Assembly: GCF_019343105.1 (NCBI RefSeq)
Contig: NZ_CP073764.1
Span: forward strand, 2,592,001 to 2,656,000
DNA: 64,000 nucleotides
Direction of reading: 5' to 3'
From: Methylovirgula sp. HY1
GTDB lineage: Bacteria; Pseudomonadota; Alphaproteobacteria; Rhizobiales; Beijerinckiaceae
In this document: positions 26,782 to 36,601 of the stretch, one piece after another
How positions within the stretch are numbered: position 1 is the first letter of the stretch
Layout: the number at the start of each line of letters is the position of its first letter
Translations under genes and position numbers: made by a program
Notes under the pieces: model-generated
Seen by the model: the letters and a program-made list of their open reading frames with translations, nothing else
What the model was told of the DNA's origin: nothing
The model's database searches: none

Positions 26782-27723
26782 TCAATGAGCGGCCGCCGGC
26801 ATGTCGGCTGGCGGCTTTGCCGCGCTGCTTTCGAGATTCCCGCCCGGCTGGCCTGTGGGCCGCTCGAAATAATGGAAAAACGCCGACTTCGGCGTCAAAA
26901 CAAAGCGTGTGTCGCTGGATTTGAGCGCCGTATCATAGGCCTGCATGGACCTGTAGAAGGCAAAGAATTGCGGGTCTTTGGAATAGGCGGCGGCGAATAT
27001 CTTGTTGCGTTGGGCATCGCCCTGGCCCCGCATCTGGTCGGCCTTTTGCTGTGCATCGGCGAGGAGAACCACGACGTCACGGTCGGCCTTGGCCCGGATT
27101 TCCTGGGCCTGCTCGCTGCCTTGGGCGCGATTGAGGGCCGCTTCGCGCGCCCATTCGCTCTGCATCCGGCTAAAGACCTTGTCGGAGATCTGTTTTGGCA
27201 GATCGGCGCGTCTGATCCGCGTATCGATTGCGAGAACGCCGAGTTTCTGGCTCTCGATATTCACTTGTTTGCGGATATCGCCCATGAGCTTTTCGCGCTC
27301 GACGCTGACGATCTGCTTCAAATCGGCATCGCCGAGAACACGGCGCACGGCAGAATTCAAGATGAATCCGAGCTGGACTTTGCCACGCCGGATTGTTCCC
27401 ACCGATTGATAGAATTTGAGCGGGTCGACGATCTTGTAGCGCAAAAAGGCATCGACATCGATCCGCGTATTGTCGGAAGCAAGCACTTCCTGCTTGGGCA
27501 TTTCGAGGTCGAGGATACGGTTGTCGAGAAACACGACATTTTCGACGAACGGGATTTTGAAGTGGAGGCCCGGCTGGCTCACGAGGCCCCGGCCTGCGAC
27601 CGGCTGGCCAAATCGCAGAACCAGTGCATTCTCGGTTTGCGTAACGATGAAGGTCGAAGCGCTGAGGACGACGAGCGCAAGCGCGACCGCGATCAAAATC
27701 AGGAAATTTGTTGCGCCCTTCAT
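26782..27723 (-). CDS. hflC: FtsH protease modulator HflC
   Basis: A 313-residue SPFH/prohibitin-domain protein with one N-terminal membrane anchor (LILIAVALALVVLSASTFIV). The band-7 domain contains TENALVLRFGQPV, LDNRILDLEMPKQEVLASDN and VLAIDTRIRRADLPKQISDK. With HflK it forms the large periplasmic cage around FtsH and tunes membrane-protein degradation. Its ATG overlaps the hflK stop by 4 bp, so the two are translationally coupled. Confidence 0.96.
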   Translation of the reverse strand: MKGATNFLILIAVALALVVLSASTFIVTQTENALVLRFGQPVAGRGLVSQPGLHFKIPFVENVVFLDNRILDLEMPKQEVLASDNTRIDVDAFLRYKIVDPLKFYQSVGTIRRGKVQLGFILNSAVRRVLGDADLKQIVSVEREKLMGDIRKQVNIESQKLGVLAIDTRIRRADLPKQISDKVFSRMQSEWAREAALNRAQGSEQAQEIRAKADRDVVVLLADAQQKADQMRGQGDAQRNKIFAAAYSKDPQFFAFYRSMQAYDTALKSSDTRFVLTPKSAFFHYFERPTGQPGGNLESSAAKPPADMPAAAH

Positions 27724-28847
27724 TTCTGCGCTCCGCTGAAAGACTGCGGTGCCAGTTGCGACAACGGCAGATAAGGAATGACGCCGGATCCATTCGTGCT
27801 GTCGATAATCACCTTGTTCGACGCGCCGAGCACTTTTTCCATGGTTTCGAGATACATGCGCTCGCGCGTCACCGCCGGCGCGTTCTTATATTGGGCGTAG
27901 ATCTGGTCGAACCGCGAGGTTTCGCCGGTCGCTTGCGCCACCGTCTGCAGGCGATAGCCTTCCGCCTCCTGAAGAATTGCCGCGGCCTTACCGCGTGCCG
28001 TCGGCACGACGCGGTTGGCATAGCCTTGCGCCTCATTGCGTATGCGGTCGGCATCCTGCTGCGCCGCGATCACATCCCGGAAGGAAGCGATGACCTGCTC
28101 GGGCGGCTCGACCGATTGCAACTGCACCTGAAGGACGAGCACGCCAGCCTTGTAGCTGTCGAGAATCTTCTGCATCAAGTCCTGAACTTCCGGCTCGATC
28201 GTTTTCCGTCCGGCGGTCAATATGTTCTGGATCTGGCTGCGGCCGATGACCTCGCGCATGGCGCTTTCGGCGACCGCCTTCACGGTCTCGCGTTGATCGG
28301 CGACATTGAAGGCATAATATTCCGGATGAGCCGGATCGATCTGCCAGATCACCACGAATTTCACATCGGCGATATTTTGGTCGCTCGCCAGCATCAGGCT
28401 CTCTTCCGGCAGATCGACCTGACTGAGCGCGCCGGGATTTTGGAGATCGGGCCGCAAGACGAAGCCGATATTGGTCGCATTGCGATCGGTGACCTCGAGC
28501 TTGTCGACCGAACCGATTGGATAGGGCAGATTATAATTGAGGCCTGAGGCTGTCTTGCCCGTATAGCTGCCGAAAATCATGTTGAGGCCGACCTCATTGG
28601 GGCCGACCGTATAAAATCCCGACAAGAGCCAGAGGAGCACGCCGACGAGTGCGAAGGCGAGCAGGCTGCGACCGCCAATGCCGCCGCCGGGCATCCATTG
28701 CTTGAGCTTGTCCTGAATGCGCCGCAGCCATTCTTCGAGATCCGGCTGCGGCGGCGGATTGGGTCCTTGGCCCCAAGGTCCTTGTCCACCGGGCTTCCAG
28801 GGACCGCCGCCATTGCCGCCAGTCTTGCCGTCATTGCTCCAGGGCAT
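27720..28847 (-). CDS. hflK: FtsH protease modulator HflK
   Basis: A 375-residue partner of HflC. The Gly/Pro-rich N-terminus (GGPWKPGGQGPWGQGPNPPP) is typical of HflK; a single membrane segment LLAFALVGVLLWLLSGFYTV follows, then the band-7 domain with GLNYNLPYPIGSVDKLEVTD and the coiled-coil region IRNEAQGYANRVVPTARGKA. It lies between folA (218 bp upstream) and hflC (4-bp overlap). Confidence 0.96.
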   Translation of the reverse strand: MPWSNDGKTGGNGGGPWKPGGQGPWGQGPNPPPQPDLEEWLRRIQDKLKQWMPGGGIGGRSLLAFALVGVLLWLLSGFYTVGPNEVGLNMIFGSYTGKTASGLNYNLPYPIGSVDKLEVTDRNATNIGFVLRPDLQNPGALSQVDLPEESLMLASDQNIADVKFVVIWQIDPAHPEYYAFNVADQRETVKAVAESAMREVIGRSQIQNILTAGRKTIEPEVQDLMQKILDSYKAGVLVLQVQLQSVEPPEQVIASFRDVIAAQQDADRIRNEAQGYANRVVPTARGKAAAILQEAEGYRLQTVAQATGETSRFDQIYAQYKNAPAVTRERMYLETMEKVLGASNKVIIDSTNGSGVIPYLPLSQLAPQSFSGAQK

Positions 28848-29065
28848 ACCGTCCTCGTGGTCGTGGTCCGCCGGCGCGGCCGCTCGAAGCGCTGTTCTAA
28901 AGCAGATCCCGGCAAGCGGAAAGCGCCAATCCAGACATGTCGCGACATAGCTCTTCGCCGAAACGGCCTGCCGATCATGTCCATCCGCATCGTAAAGGGA
29001 TGAATCGGGCGTGTCGCCCTCGGCGCAATCGCGACGGCCTGCGACTTTATCGAGCAGAGTGCGCG

Positions 29066-29593
29066 CTACCCTTTGCTCCGATCACGTCTGACAAAATCGA
29101 CGAAAGAAAAGCCGACTTCGTCACCCTTTTGCGGTAGATACGCTTCTCGCCGGACCTCTTGCCATTGCGACCAATCTATGGCGGGAAAAAAAGCATCGCC
29201 TTCGGGGGTGCCTTGCACGAAGGTCACATACATCCGATCGGCGCGATCGATGAGCGCGGTGAAAATCTCGCCGCCGCCGGCCAGCATGATTTCATCGGCG
29301 CCCATCTCGGTCGCGCGTGCCAGCGCGAGCGCCAAAGCCGCATCGATAGTTTCGGCGCGATGGACGCCAGGGGGCAGCGTGAAAGCGGCGTCGCGCGAGA
29401 CGACGATCGTATCCCGGCCGGGCAAGGCGCGACCGATCGACTGGAACGTCTTGCGCCCCATGATCAGCGGCTTCCCCATCGTGAGCGCGCGAAAACGCTT
29501 GAGATCGCTGGAAATGTGCCAGGGCAGGCTGTTGCCTTTTCCGATCACGCCGTTTTCGGCCAGGGCCACGATGAGAGCAAGCGGTGGAGTCAT
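29066..29593 (-). CDS. folA: Dihydrofolate reductase
   Basis: A 175-residue NADPH-dependent enzyme that regenerates tetrahydrofolate. Family motifs: IVALAENGVIGKGNSLPWHI, SDLKRFRALTMGKPLIMGRK, TFQSIGRALPGR, and MLAGGGEIFTALIDRADRMY with DWSQW near the C-terminus. The start ATG overlaps the stop of the upstream acetyltransferase gene (ATGA), so translation is coupled. thyA, often just upstream, is absent. Confidence 0.96.
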   Translation of the reverse strand: MTPPLALIVALAENGVIGKGNSLPWHISSDLKRFRALTMGKPLIMGRKTFQSIGRALPGRDTIVVSRDAAFTLPPGVHRAETIDAALALALARATEMGADEIMLAGGGEIFTALIDRADRMYVTFVQGTPEGDAFFPAIDWSQWQEVRREAYLPQKGDEVGFSFVDFVRRDRSKG

Positions 29594-30090
29594 GATGTCC
29601 CTGCTTTACCGCCGAAATCGATTAAAGCCGCCCCGTCGAGCCGGCAGATGGTCCAGTCCTGCAGCAGCTTGGCGCCGACCTTCTCATAGAAACCGATCGC
29701 AGGCGCATTCCAATTCAGCACGGCCCATTCGAGCCGGCCGAGTTTTTCGTCGCGGCAGCGGCGCGCCACAGACATGAGCAAAGCCCGGCCGACGCCCTGG
29801 CCGCGCAGGTGTCCGCGTACATAAAGGTCTTCGATCCATATGCCGTGACGGCCGCGAAAGGTCGAGAACGTGTAGAACCATAAGACGAAGCCCGCGACGG
29901 CGCCGTCATATTCGGCGATCATGCAGAAGGCGCGGGGCGGCTCTGCGAAGAGCGCCGCCGCGATCATGTCTTCATCCGCCGCGACCTCCTGCGTCAGCTT
30001 TTCATAGGCCGCGAGTTCGCCGATCAAGGCGAAGATCAGCGGCGCATCGGTGGGCACGGCGGGACGAAGACGAATATGCGCGTCGGTCAT
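29590..30090 (-). CDS. GNAT family N-acetyltransferase (diamine-acetyltransferase-like)
   Basis: A 166-residue acetyl-CoA-dependent acetyltransferase. The N-terminal IRLRPAVPTDAPLIFALIGE, the acetyl-CoA-binding motif A in IEDLYVRGHLRGQGVGRALL, and the motif B segment LEWAVLNWNAPAIGFYEKVG place it in the GNAT fold, closest in pattern to spermidine/diamine acetyltransferases. The natural substrate is unknown. It sits in an overlapping gene pair with folA, probably an accident of operon compaction rather than a pathway link. Confidence 0.9.
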   Translation of the reverse strand: MTDAHIRLRPAVPTDAPLIFALIGELAAYEKLTQEVAADEDMIAAALFAEPPRAFCMIAEYDGAVAGFVLWFYTFSTFRGRHGIWIEDLYVRGHLRGQGVGRALLMSVARRCRDEKLGRLEWAVLNWNAPAIGFYEKVGAKLLQDWTICRLDGAALIDFGGKAGTS

Positions 30091-30186
30091 GAGCTGGGAA
30101 CCATTGGGACCAATGCCGGCTCATAAGGCTTCTGCCGCTTTATGCAAAGGCCCCGACGATGCTCATGCGATGGCTGCGAGCATCGC

Positions 30187-31170
30187 TTACGGGTTGCGGC
30201 GCGAAAACGAGACGGCATAGGCGCCATCGCGGACGTCGATCAGCGGATCGTCGGATTTTTCTATGCCGTCGACGAGCTGGCCCGGCAGAAACAAGAGCTT
30301 CTTCTGTGCCGCCATACTGTCTGGCACGGCCTTGTCGATGGTCAGCACGCCGAGATCGACGACACGCCGATCGGCGGGCCAGGGCTTGCTCGGATCTTTG
30401 GTCTGATCGGCCGGCGCTGCAAGCTGTGCTTCGAGATGAAACGTCACCGGCCCATGTGCGAGACGTTGTGGCAACTCGTCCATCAGGAAATTCGCAGGTT
30501 TCTTCGCCGCCTCAGCGGCGGTGAGATGAACGAGTTTTTCAGGCGCCACGATATAGCGCACCGCCTGCTTCTCGCCGGCCTTGTCTGTGAAAACGAAGGC
30601 ATCGATCCCGAAATAATGTTCATCGGCGAAACTGTCCGGCGTCGCAACCGTCGCTAAAGCGGCGGGAACGCTTGGATGGTTCTTGGCGAAAGCCTCGAAT
30701 TTCGTCGGCTTCGGCGCATCGGCGGGGCTGGCGGCGATCGCGAGCAGGAGATCGCGGAAATCGGCGCCGGTCGCGACCGGAAAGAATGCGAGCGAGTTGA
30801 GCACCATGTCGGTGTCGCCACCGTCGGCCAGATGATATTTGATCGCGATCCCGTGCGGCGAGGCCTTCGGCGATCCATCCGGAATGCTTGGCAGGCCGCC
30901 CGAATCGGAGAAACGCACCGTCACAGGAATTGTCTTGCCGTTGAAGATGATCGCCTTGCTCAGTTTGGCGGCCTCGGGCGAAGCCTTGAAATGACCCTCG
31001 ACGACGACGCCTTTGGCATGATTGGCGCGAAAGCCCGGATGCACGCCGAAGAGCTTGTTCAAGACATTGACGATTTGAACCTCGACCGGCTGATCCTCGG
31101 CCTGGCAAATATTGACGCCGGCAAGCCAGATGATCGAGGCTGCCATGGCCAAATGTTTTGTCCGCAACAT
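30187..31170 (-). CDS. Exported catalase-family peroxidase
   Basis: A 327-residue small catalase-related haem protein, about two-thirds the length of true catalases. A cleavable signal peptide (MAASIIWLAGVNICQAEDQP) implies a periplasmic location. Catalase-core signatures include GFRANHAKGVVVEGHF (carrying the distal His), VTVRFSDSGGLPSIPDGSPK, and SPHGIAIKYHLADG. Family members act as peroxidases with low catalase activity; SrpA of Synechococcus is one example. No cytochrome partner is adjacent. The ATG at 31170 has GGAG about 10 bp upstream. Confidence 0.9.
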   Translation of the reverse strand: MLRTKHLAMAASIIWLAGVNICQAEDQPVEVQIVNVLNKLFGVHPGFRANHAKGVVVEGHFKASPEAAKLSKAIIFNGKTIPVTVRFSDSGGLPSIPDGSPKASPHGIAIKYHLADGGDTDMVLNSLAFFPVATGADFRDLLLAIAASPADAPKPTKFEAFAKNHPSVPAALATVATPDSFADEHYFGIDAFVFTDKAGEKQAVRYIVAPEKLVHLTAAEAAKKPANFLMDELPQRLAHGPVTFHLEAQLAAPADQTKDPSKPWPADRRVVDLGVLTIDKAVPDSMAAQKKLLFLPGQLVDGIEKSDDPLIDVRDGAYAVSFSRRNP

Positions 31171-31437
31171 CGCAAATTTTCTCCGTTGAAGGCGCAGCTC
31201 GCCGCCGATCTTCTCCCGATAGGAAGGATAGAACCGACCCGGCGAAGGTGATCTTAAAAAATAATATTAACCGTTAGCCGCGACACCCACGTGTCTGTCG
31301 GGTCTCGCAGCGGAGACTTTGCACTCTGGCTCACGCAAATATGATTGCGTTAACCTGAATTGGATAGCTTCCGCTCCGGGTCCATCCGCGAATGGCACTG
31401 ACGGGCATTCAGAGACGCCTCAGATTTTCGCCTCTTC

Positions 31438-32943
31438 TTGTGGCCGGTTCGGCCGGTGCCTTATGCGTGTCTTGGCATGATTGCATTACCCTTCATTTTG
31501 AACAGCCTGTTCAATTTCGCCATCGGCCTGCTCGTGGCGAAATTTCTCGGGCCGTCCGAATATGGCCGTTATGCGCTGGCGCTCTCGATCGCGGTGGTGC
31601 TGCAGACATTGGGGCTCGACTGGCTGCGGCTCTCGGCGACGCGCTTCTATTCCGAGCACGATCGGCGGCATCGGCCGCAGATCCGCGCGACGCTCGATGT
31701 GATTTTCGCGGCGATCGCTTGCGTTGCCCTGCTCGCGGCGATCGGCATTGCCGTCTCCGGGCTCAATCTGCCGCTCTCGCCGGCGCTCGTCAGCTTGGCA
31801 ATTGGCACGGCGGTCGCCAGCGGCCTGTTCGAATTCGCGACGGCTCTGATCCGTGCCCGCTTTCTTGATCGGAGCTATGCAAAGCTTGTCGTCGTCAGGA
31901 CGCTTCTGTCCATCGTTCTGACTGTGGGTGGCGCTTGGTATTTCGGTTCCGCGAAAGTGGCGCTCATCGGCGTGATTTTGAGCGTCGTCGGGTCGCTCGT
32001 GTTCAGCCACAGGGCCTTGAACGACGAGATCGCCGATCCGCGTCTCGCCGATCGCACCCTGGCGCGCCGCTATGCCGTCTATGCGCTGCCCATCGTGTTG
32101 GCCAATGTGCTTTATCAAATGGTGCCGATGCTCAATCGTGGCCTGGTCGCCCATATTCACGATTTTGCCGAAGCCGGCCAGTTGGCGTTGGCTTTCGACA
32201 TCGGCATCCGAATCGTCGGCGCCATCGGCGCAGCCCTCGACGTTCTCTTATTTCAACTCGCGGTATTGGCCGAAAAGACCTTCGGCGCCGATGCGGCCCG
32301 TCAGCAGATCGCCCGTAATATGGGGCTCGTATTCGCCGTCATTCTGCCCGTCGTCACCGGTTGTTGGCTGATCTTGCCAAGCTTTGGACGCCTCTTCGTG
32401 CCGGAACCTTTCCGCGAGTCCTTCGGACATTATTTCACACTGATGCTTCCCGCCATGCTGTGCATCGCGCTGACGAATTTCAGCGTCGGACCGGCGTTCC
32501 AGATCGCCCATCGTACATTGCCGTTGATCATCGGCGGTCTGACGGCCCTTATCGCGAATGCTCTCGCGATCTTGCTGCTGCCGCCGTCTCAGGGTGCGAC
32601 GCGCTTTGCGCTGGCCCAATCGATCGCCTCCGGGACCAGCCTCGCGGTGATGATCGGTTTTCTGTTCACTTTGACTCCGGCCTGGCCGCGCTGGCGCGAT
32701 ATCGGGGGTACGATTGTGGTGACGGCTCTGATGCTGATGGCGGTGATCCCATTGCGGATGATGACTCCAGGCGTCGTCACTTTGCTGCTCGAAATGAGCG
32801 TCGGCGTCACCATCTATACGTGCGGCGCACTGTTGTTCGACGTCGGCGCATTGCGAACCATGTTGCTGCGCAAGCTCTCCGCATGGCCCGCGCTTGGCTC
32901 CGCCATCAAAGCCATCGCGAAATCCAAAGGGAATATCGGATGA
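31438..32943 (+). CDS. Polysaccharide flippase/Wzx-like membrane protein, possible N-terminal frameshift
   Basis: A 501-residue MATE/Wzx-type membrane protein with about 12-14 hydrophobic segments. Its opening, ALPFILNSLFNFAIGLLVAK followed by FLGPSEYGRYALALSIAVVL, is typical of O-antigen and exopolysaccharide exporters. The frame opens at TTG 31438; ATG 31477 is a plausible start. A second plus-strand frame (31392-31475) encodes MALTGIQRRLRFSPLLVAGS then AGALCVSW, which looks like a natural basic-hydrophobic N-terminus for this family. A single-base insertion near 31475 may have split the gene. No glycosyltransferase operon surrounds it, so the cargo is unknown. Confidence 0.85.
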   Translation: MWPVRPVPYACLGMIALPFILNSLFNFAIGLLVAKFLGPSEYGRYALALSIAVVLQTLGLDWLRLSATRFYSEHDRRHRPQIRATLDVIFAAIACVALLAAIGIAVSGLNLPLSPALVSLAIGTAVASGLFEFATALIRARFLDRSYAKLVVVRTLLSIVLTVGGAWYFGSAKVALIGVILSVVGSLVFSHRALNDEIADPRLADRTLARRYAVYALPIVLANVLYQMVPMLNRGLVAHIHDFAEAGQLALAFDIGIRIVGAIGAALDVLLFQLAVLAEKTFGADAARQQIARNMGLVFAVILPVVTGCWLILPSFGRLFVPEPFRESFGHYFTLMLPAMLCIALTNFSVGPAFQIAHRTLPLIIGGLTALIANALAILLLPPSQGATRFALAQSIASGTSLAVMIGFLFTLTPAWPRWRDIGGTIVVTALMLMAVIPLRMMTPGVVTLLLEMSVGVTIYTCGALLFDVGALRTMLLRKLSAWPALGSAIKAIAKSKGNIG

Positions 32944-33304
32944 GCCCGCGATCCTCGACGATCAAAACAGAAATTTGAGGATAAGTCGGCGGCGCCGCCG
33001 GGAATATTCATGCCGGCATGGATCCGATCGCAGGGCATTGCGCGCGCATCTTAAGCATGACGTAGAAAATCGATAAAATTTTGCGATCGAGGCGGGCCGC
33101 CATCTATTTGATATATAGGCATTTTATCCGGTTTAAATGAGAGGCTGGGCGCCAGAACGCGCCTTCCCCTCGATATTTTCATATATCTCATACAGCCTTG
33201 TTAGGGACTGGATAGGCCTTTATTCGACTGCAAAGAGGTTGCAGCATCAGGCTTTCTTCCTTACGTCCCTCCGCTCTGCGGCGCCGGCCTCGCCTGGGGA
33301 TCTT
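32944..33304. other. 361-bp gene-free stretch between the flippase and the DedA-like gene
   Basis: Contains the perfect palindrome CGGCGGCGCCGCCG at about 32987-33000, which could end flippase transcription although no T-run follows. An AT-rich section near 33105-33200 probably carries the promoter of the following YqaA-dsbB pair. No RNA gene was recognised. Confidence 0.5.
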
Positions 33305-33886
33305 ATGTTCAAAAAGCTTTATCTTTGGACGCTGTCTTTGGCCGAAAGTCGCCATGCGCCGTTCGCGCTGGGTCTCGTTGCTTTTGCCGAAAGTTCGTTT
33401 TTTCCGATTCCGCCCGACACGATTCTCGTGCCGATGTCGATCGCGCGGCCCAATCGCGCGCTTCTCTATGCATTGATCTGTACCATAGGCTCCGTCACCG
33501 GCGGCTTGTTGGGCTATGCCATCGGCGCGCTGCTTTTCGACACGGTCGGCAAATGGCTGATCTCGGTCTATGGCTATGGCGACCGCGTCGAGCAGATGCG
33601 GCTGCTTTATGCCCATTGGGGATGGGCGGTGATTCTGATCAAGGGTTTGACGCCGATTCCGTTCAAGATCGTCACCATCACCAGTGGTCTTCTGGCCTAT
33701 AGCTTGCCTCTGTTCATTCTTTTGTCGATCGTGACGCGCGCCGCGCGCTTCTTCTTCGTCGCCGCTTTGCTGCACCGCTTTGGCGGCACGATCCATGTTT
33801 TGCTCGAAAAATATTTCGGCGTTTTCCTCGCCGGGCTGGCAGCCATTACAGTGCTCGGCTTTTGGATCGTCGGACATATGTTGTGA
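33305..33886 (+). CDS. YqaA/DedA-like VTT-domain membrane protein
   Basis: A 193-residue membrane protein of the SNARE-associated/VTT (DedA) superfamily, YqaA branch. Characteristic parts are LGLVAFAESSFFPIPPDTIL, the Gly-rich IGSVTGGLLGYAIGALLF, and AVILIKGLTPIPFKIVTITS. DedA-type proteins are linked to lipid or undecaprenyl-phosphate flipping and envelope stress resistance; the YqaA branch is less well characterised. The ATG at 33305 follows GGGGA; the upstream open frame is not homologous. dsbB begins 8 bp after its stop, a recurring pairing in Hyphomicrobiales. Confidence 0.9.
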   Translation: MFKKLYLWTLSLAESRHAPFALGLVAFAESSFFPIPPDTILVPMSIARPNRALLYALICTIGSVTGGLLGYAIGALLFDTVGKWLISVYGYGDRVEQMRLLYAHWGWAVILIKGLTPIPFKIVTITSGLLAYSLPLFILLSIVTRAARFFFVAALLHRFGGTIHVLLEKYFGVFLAGLAAITVLGFWIVGHML

Positions 33887-33893
33887 GGCGGGT

Positions 33894-34421
33894 GTGAAAG
33901 ATATCGGCTTTCCCGTGAGGCGCACGCTCAGGCCGGCGCTTGCCATTTTTGTCATAGCGACTGCGACGATCGCAGGTGCTTGGATCTTCCAAGCTTTCGG
34001 CTATGCGCCGTGCGAACTCTGCCTCAAGGAGCGCTGGCCCTATTACGCGGGCATCGTGGTGTCTGCGCTCACGATCGGTCTGTCGCGGCGTGGACCGCGC
34101 AGTCTGTTGCCCGCAGCCTTTGCCGTTCTGTTCCTGATTTTTGCCGCGAGCGCGGTCTTCGGCACCTATCATGCCGGCGTCGAATGGGGCTTTTGGCCGG
34201 GCCCGGAAAATTGCACCGGGTCGTTTCAAAAAGCCGCGACCATGCAGGATTTCTTGAAGCAGCTTCACACGGTCAAGGTGGTGCGCTGCGATGCCGTCGC
34301 GATCCGCATATTGGGCCTGTCGCTGGCCGGCTGGAATGCGGTGATTTCGGGGGTACTGGCAGGGTTGGCAATCGTCGGGCTGCGGGCGACGGGCGAGGGG
34401 CTGAGCGAGTCGGGTTTCTAA
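33894..34421 (+). CDS. dsbB: Disulfide bond formation protein DsbB
   Basis: A 175-residue inner-membrane quinone-dependent oxidase that reoxidises DsbA-type thiol oxidases. It has four hydrophobic segments and two periplasmic Cys pairs: Cys40/Cys43 (APCELC) and Cys107 (PENCTG) with Cys132 (VVRCDA). GTG at 33894 with GAGG upstream is the best start. It is co-transcribed with the YqaA-like gene. DsbA is not in this window. Confidence 0.9.
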   Translation: MKDIGFPVRRTLRPALAIFVIATATIAGAWIFQAFGYAPCELCLKERWPYYAGIVVSALTIGLSRRGPRSLLPAAFAVLFLIFAASAVFGTYHAGVEWGFWPGPENCTGSFQKAATMQDFLKQLHTVKVVRCDAVAIRILGLSLAGWNAVISGVLAGLAIVGLRATGEGLSESGF

Positions 34422-34538
34422 GATCATCTGTTCAAGCCGGCTACCCTGGCTCTGTAAACGGCGAGCCATTTGTAGTATGAATTAAAATATGAACAGGCAG
34501 GATATCCTTGACCGCAAACAAGACCATCAAGTTCTGCT

Positions 34539-35774
34539 CTACCCCTCCGCCACCATCCGCGCTCTTGCCCGCAACTTCTCCGTCTCGCTCTTCAATTGCC
34601 CGCAGGCGGCCAAAATATCGCGGCCGCGCGGGGTGCGCACCGGGCTCGCATAGCCGGCGTTGAAGACGATGTCGGAAAAGGCTTCGATCCGCTCCCAGTC
34701 GGAACATTCATAAGCCGCGCCGGGCCAGGGATTGAACGGGATCAGATTGATCTTCGCCGGAATGCCTTTCAGCAGCCGCACCAGCTCGCGCGCCTCGGCG
34801 GCGGAATCATTGACGCCTTTCAACATCACATATTCGAAGGTGATGCGCCGCGCATTGGAGAGGCCGGGATAATCGCGACAGGCATCGAGCAAGTCTTTCA
34901 GCGGATATTTTTTGTTGAGCGGCACGAGCTTGTCGCGCAGATCGTCACGCACCGCATGGAGCGAAATGGCGAGCATGGGCGAGGCTTCGGCGCCGAGCCT
35001 TGCGATTTGCGGCACGACGCCGGCGGTCGAGACGGTGATCCGCCGTTTCGAGATGCCGAGCCCATCGCCATCGGAGAGCACGCCGACCGCATCGCGCACG
35101 GCATCGAAATTATAAAGCGGCTCGCCCATGCCCATGAACACGATGTTGGAAACGGCGCGGTTCTCCGCACCGGGCAGCAACCCGTCGGTGGGGGGCGTGA
35201 GGCCGGGAAAATCGCCAAGCCTTTCGCGCGCGACGATGATCTGCGCGACGATCTCGCGCGTCGACAGATTGCGGACGAGCTTTTGCGTTCCCGTATGGCA
35301 GAAGCTGCAGGTCAACGTGCAGCCGACCTGACTCGAGACGCAGAGCGTGCCGCGGTCGCTTTCCGGAATATAGACGCATTCGACCTCGGCGCCATGGCCG
35401 CCCGGATTTGCATCGGCGCTGGTCGGGGGAAAGCGCAGCAGCCATTTGCGGGTGCCGTCTTGTGAGACCTGCTCGGCAATGACCTCTGGTCGCGTCAGGC
35501 TGAATGTTTCCGCGAGCCGGCCGCGCAGTCCCTTGCCGATGTTCAGCATGACGTCGAAAGAAGTCGCGCCCTGGAAATACAGCCAATGCCAGAGCTGAGC
35601 GGTACGCATTTTGATTTCGCGCTCGGGCACACCGAGGCTCAGGAAAGCGGCGCCGAGCTCGGCCCGCGTGCTGCCGACGAGCGAGATTTTTTCCGCCTCG
35701 GCTAAGGCCGGCAGGCTGTTGTCCTCAAGCGCGAGCGTCACCGCTAATTCATCCTGAAAAGTCATCTTCTTCAT
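34539..35774 (-). CDS. rlmN: Dual-specificity RNA methyltransferase RlmN
   Basis: A 411-residue radical-SAM enzyme that makes 2-methyladenosine at A2503 of 23S rRNA and A37 of some tRNAs. The cluster motif CTLTCSFC is followed by [20 protein letters not shown]. The upstream part contains [20 protein letters not shown] and the SAM domain has [17 protein letters not shown]. The second catalytic Cys is in [10 protein letters not shown] near the C-terminus. ATG 35774 is followed by an in-frame ATG at 35765, so the start is uncertain by three codons. Confidence 0.96.
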   Translation of the reverse strand: MKKMTFQDELAVTLALEDNSLPALAEAEKISLVGSTRAELGAAFLSLGVPEREIKMRTAQLWHWLYFQGATSFDVMLNIGKGLRGRLAETFSLTRPEVIAEQVSQDGTRKWLLRFPPTSADANPGGHGAEVECVYIPESDRGTLCVSSQVGCTLTCSFCHTGTQKLVRNLSTREIVAQIIVARERLGDFPGLTPPTDGLLPGAENRAVSNIVFMGMGEPLYNFDAVRDAVGVLSDGDGLGISKRRITVSTAGVVPQIARLGAEASPMLAISLHAVRDDLRDKLVPLNKKYPLKDLLDACRDYPGLSNARRITFEYVMLKGVNDSAAEARELVRLLKGIPAKINLIPFNPWPGAAYECSDWERIEAFSDIVFNAGYASPVRTPRGRDILAACGQLKSETEKLRARARMVAEG

Positions 35775-35848
35775 CTAATCTTCGTCTACCACCATTCGCG
35801 GCGCATCTCCAGAAGATGGCCGCGCGCCCGTCTCGAAAGGTGATTGCC

Positions 35849-36601
35849 ATGCCTGTAGGATCACGTCCCGCTCTGCTCTCCGGTCTTTGCCTCGCCGCCT
35901 GCCTCGCCCTGGCGCCTAGCGTGGCGCGCGCCCAGACGACGTCCGTCAGCCAAATCTCGCATATCACGGTCACCGGCCGAGCGCATATGGCGGTCGTGCC
36001 GGATGTCGCCACCCTGTCGCTCGCCGTGATCACCGAAAAGCCGAAGGCGGCCGATGCCGAGAGCGCCAATGCGACGGCCGTTCAGGCTCTGATCCAAGAC
36101 ATTAAAGCGCAGGGGATCGATACGCGGGACATTAAAACGGTCTCGCTCACCCTCGCGCCGGTCTATTCCGAGCAGCGCGATCTCGTGCGTCAAATAACGA
36201 ACCAGGTGCTGCGCGGCTACCGCGCCCGCAATGCCCTCACGATCAGGGTGCGCAATCTGGACAAGGCCAGCACGCTCGCTCGCCAATTGATCGGCAAAGG
36301 TGCCAATGAGTTTTATGGCATTCATTTCGACTACACGCATAAGAAAGAAGCCTATGACAAGCTTCGCGGCGCGGCCGTTGAAGACGCGCTGCGCCAGGCC
36401 AATGCCTATCTCGCGCCGCTCGGCCTGAAGCTCGGGCGGGTGCTCGAAATCGCGCCTCCAGAAAATCCGGGCGCGGCACGGGCGCGCATGCCGACATTTG
36501 CCGCCATATCGGCCTCCGGCGCCGCGCCGGCCAGCATTCCGATCGAGGCCGGCACGCAAAAGCTTTCAGCGCAAGTGCAAGTGACTTGGGAAATTAAGTG
36601 A
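35849..36601 (+). CDS. SIMPL-domain (DUF541) periplasmic protein
   Basis: A 250-residue exported protein. The signal peptide spans about residues 1-28 (LCLAACLALAPSVARA, cleaved before QTTSV). The SIMPL/DUF541 domain follows, with ITVTGRAHMAVVPDVATLSL at its start and DALRQANAYLAPLGLKLGRV later. Bacterial members such as BP26/Omp28 of Brucella and YggE form oligomeric periplasmic channels or assemblies whose function is unclear. The ATG at 35849 has AAAGGTGA upstream. The stop codon lies in a 17-bp tandem repeat. Confidence 0.9.
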   Translation: MPVGSRPALLSGLCLAACLALAPSVARAQTTSVSQISHITVTGRAHMAVVPDVATLSLAVITEKPKAADAESANATAVQALIQDIKAQGIDTRDIKTVSLTLAPVYSEQRDLVRQITNQVLRGYRARNALTIRVRNLDKASTLARQLIGKGANEFYGIHFDYTHKKEAYDKLRGAAVEDALRQANAYLAPLGLKLGRVLEIAPPENPGAARARMPTFAAISASGAAPASIPIEAGTQKLSAQVQVTWEIK

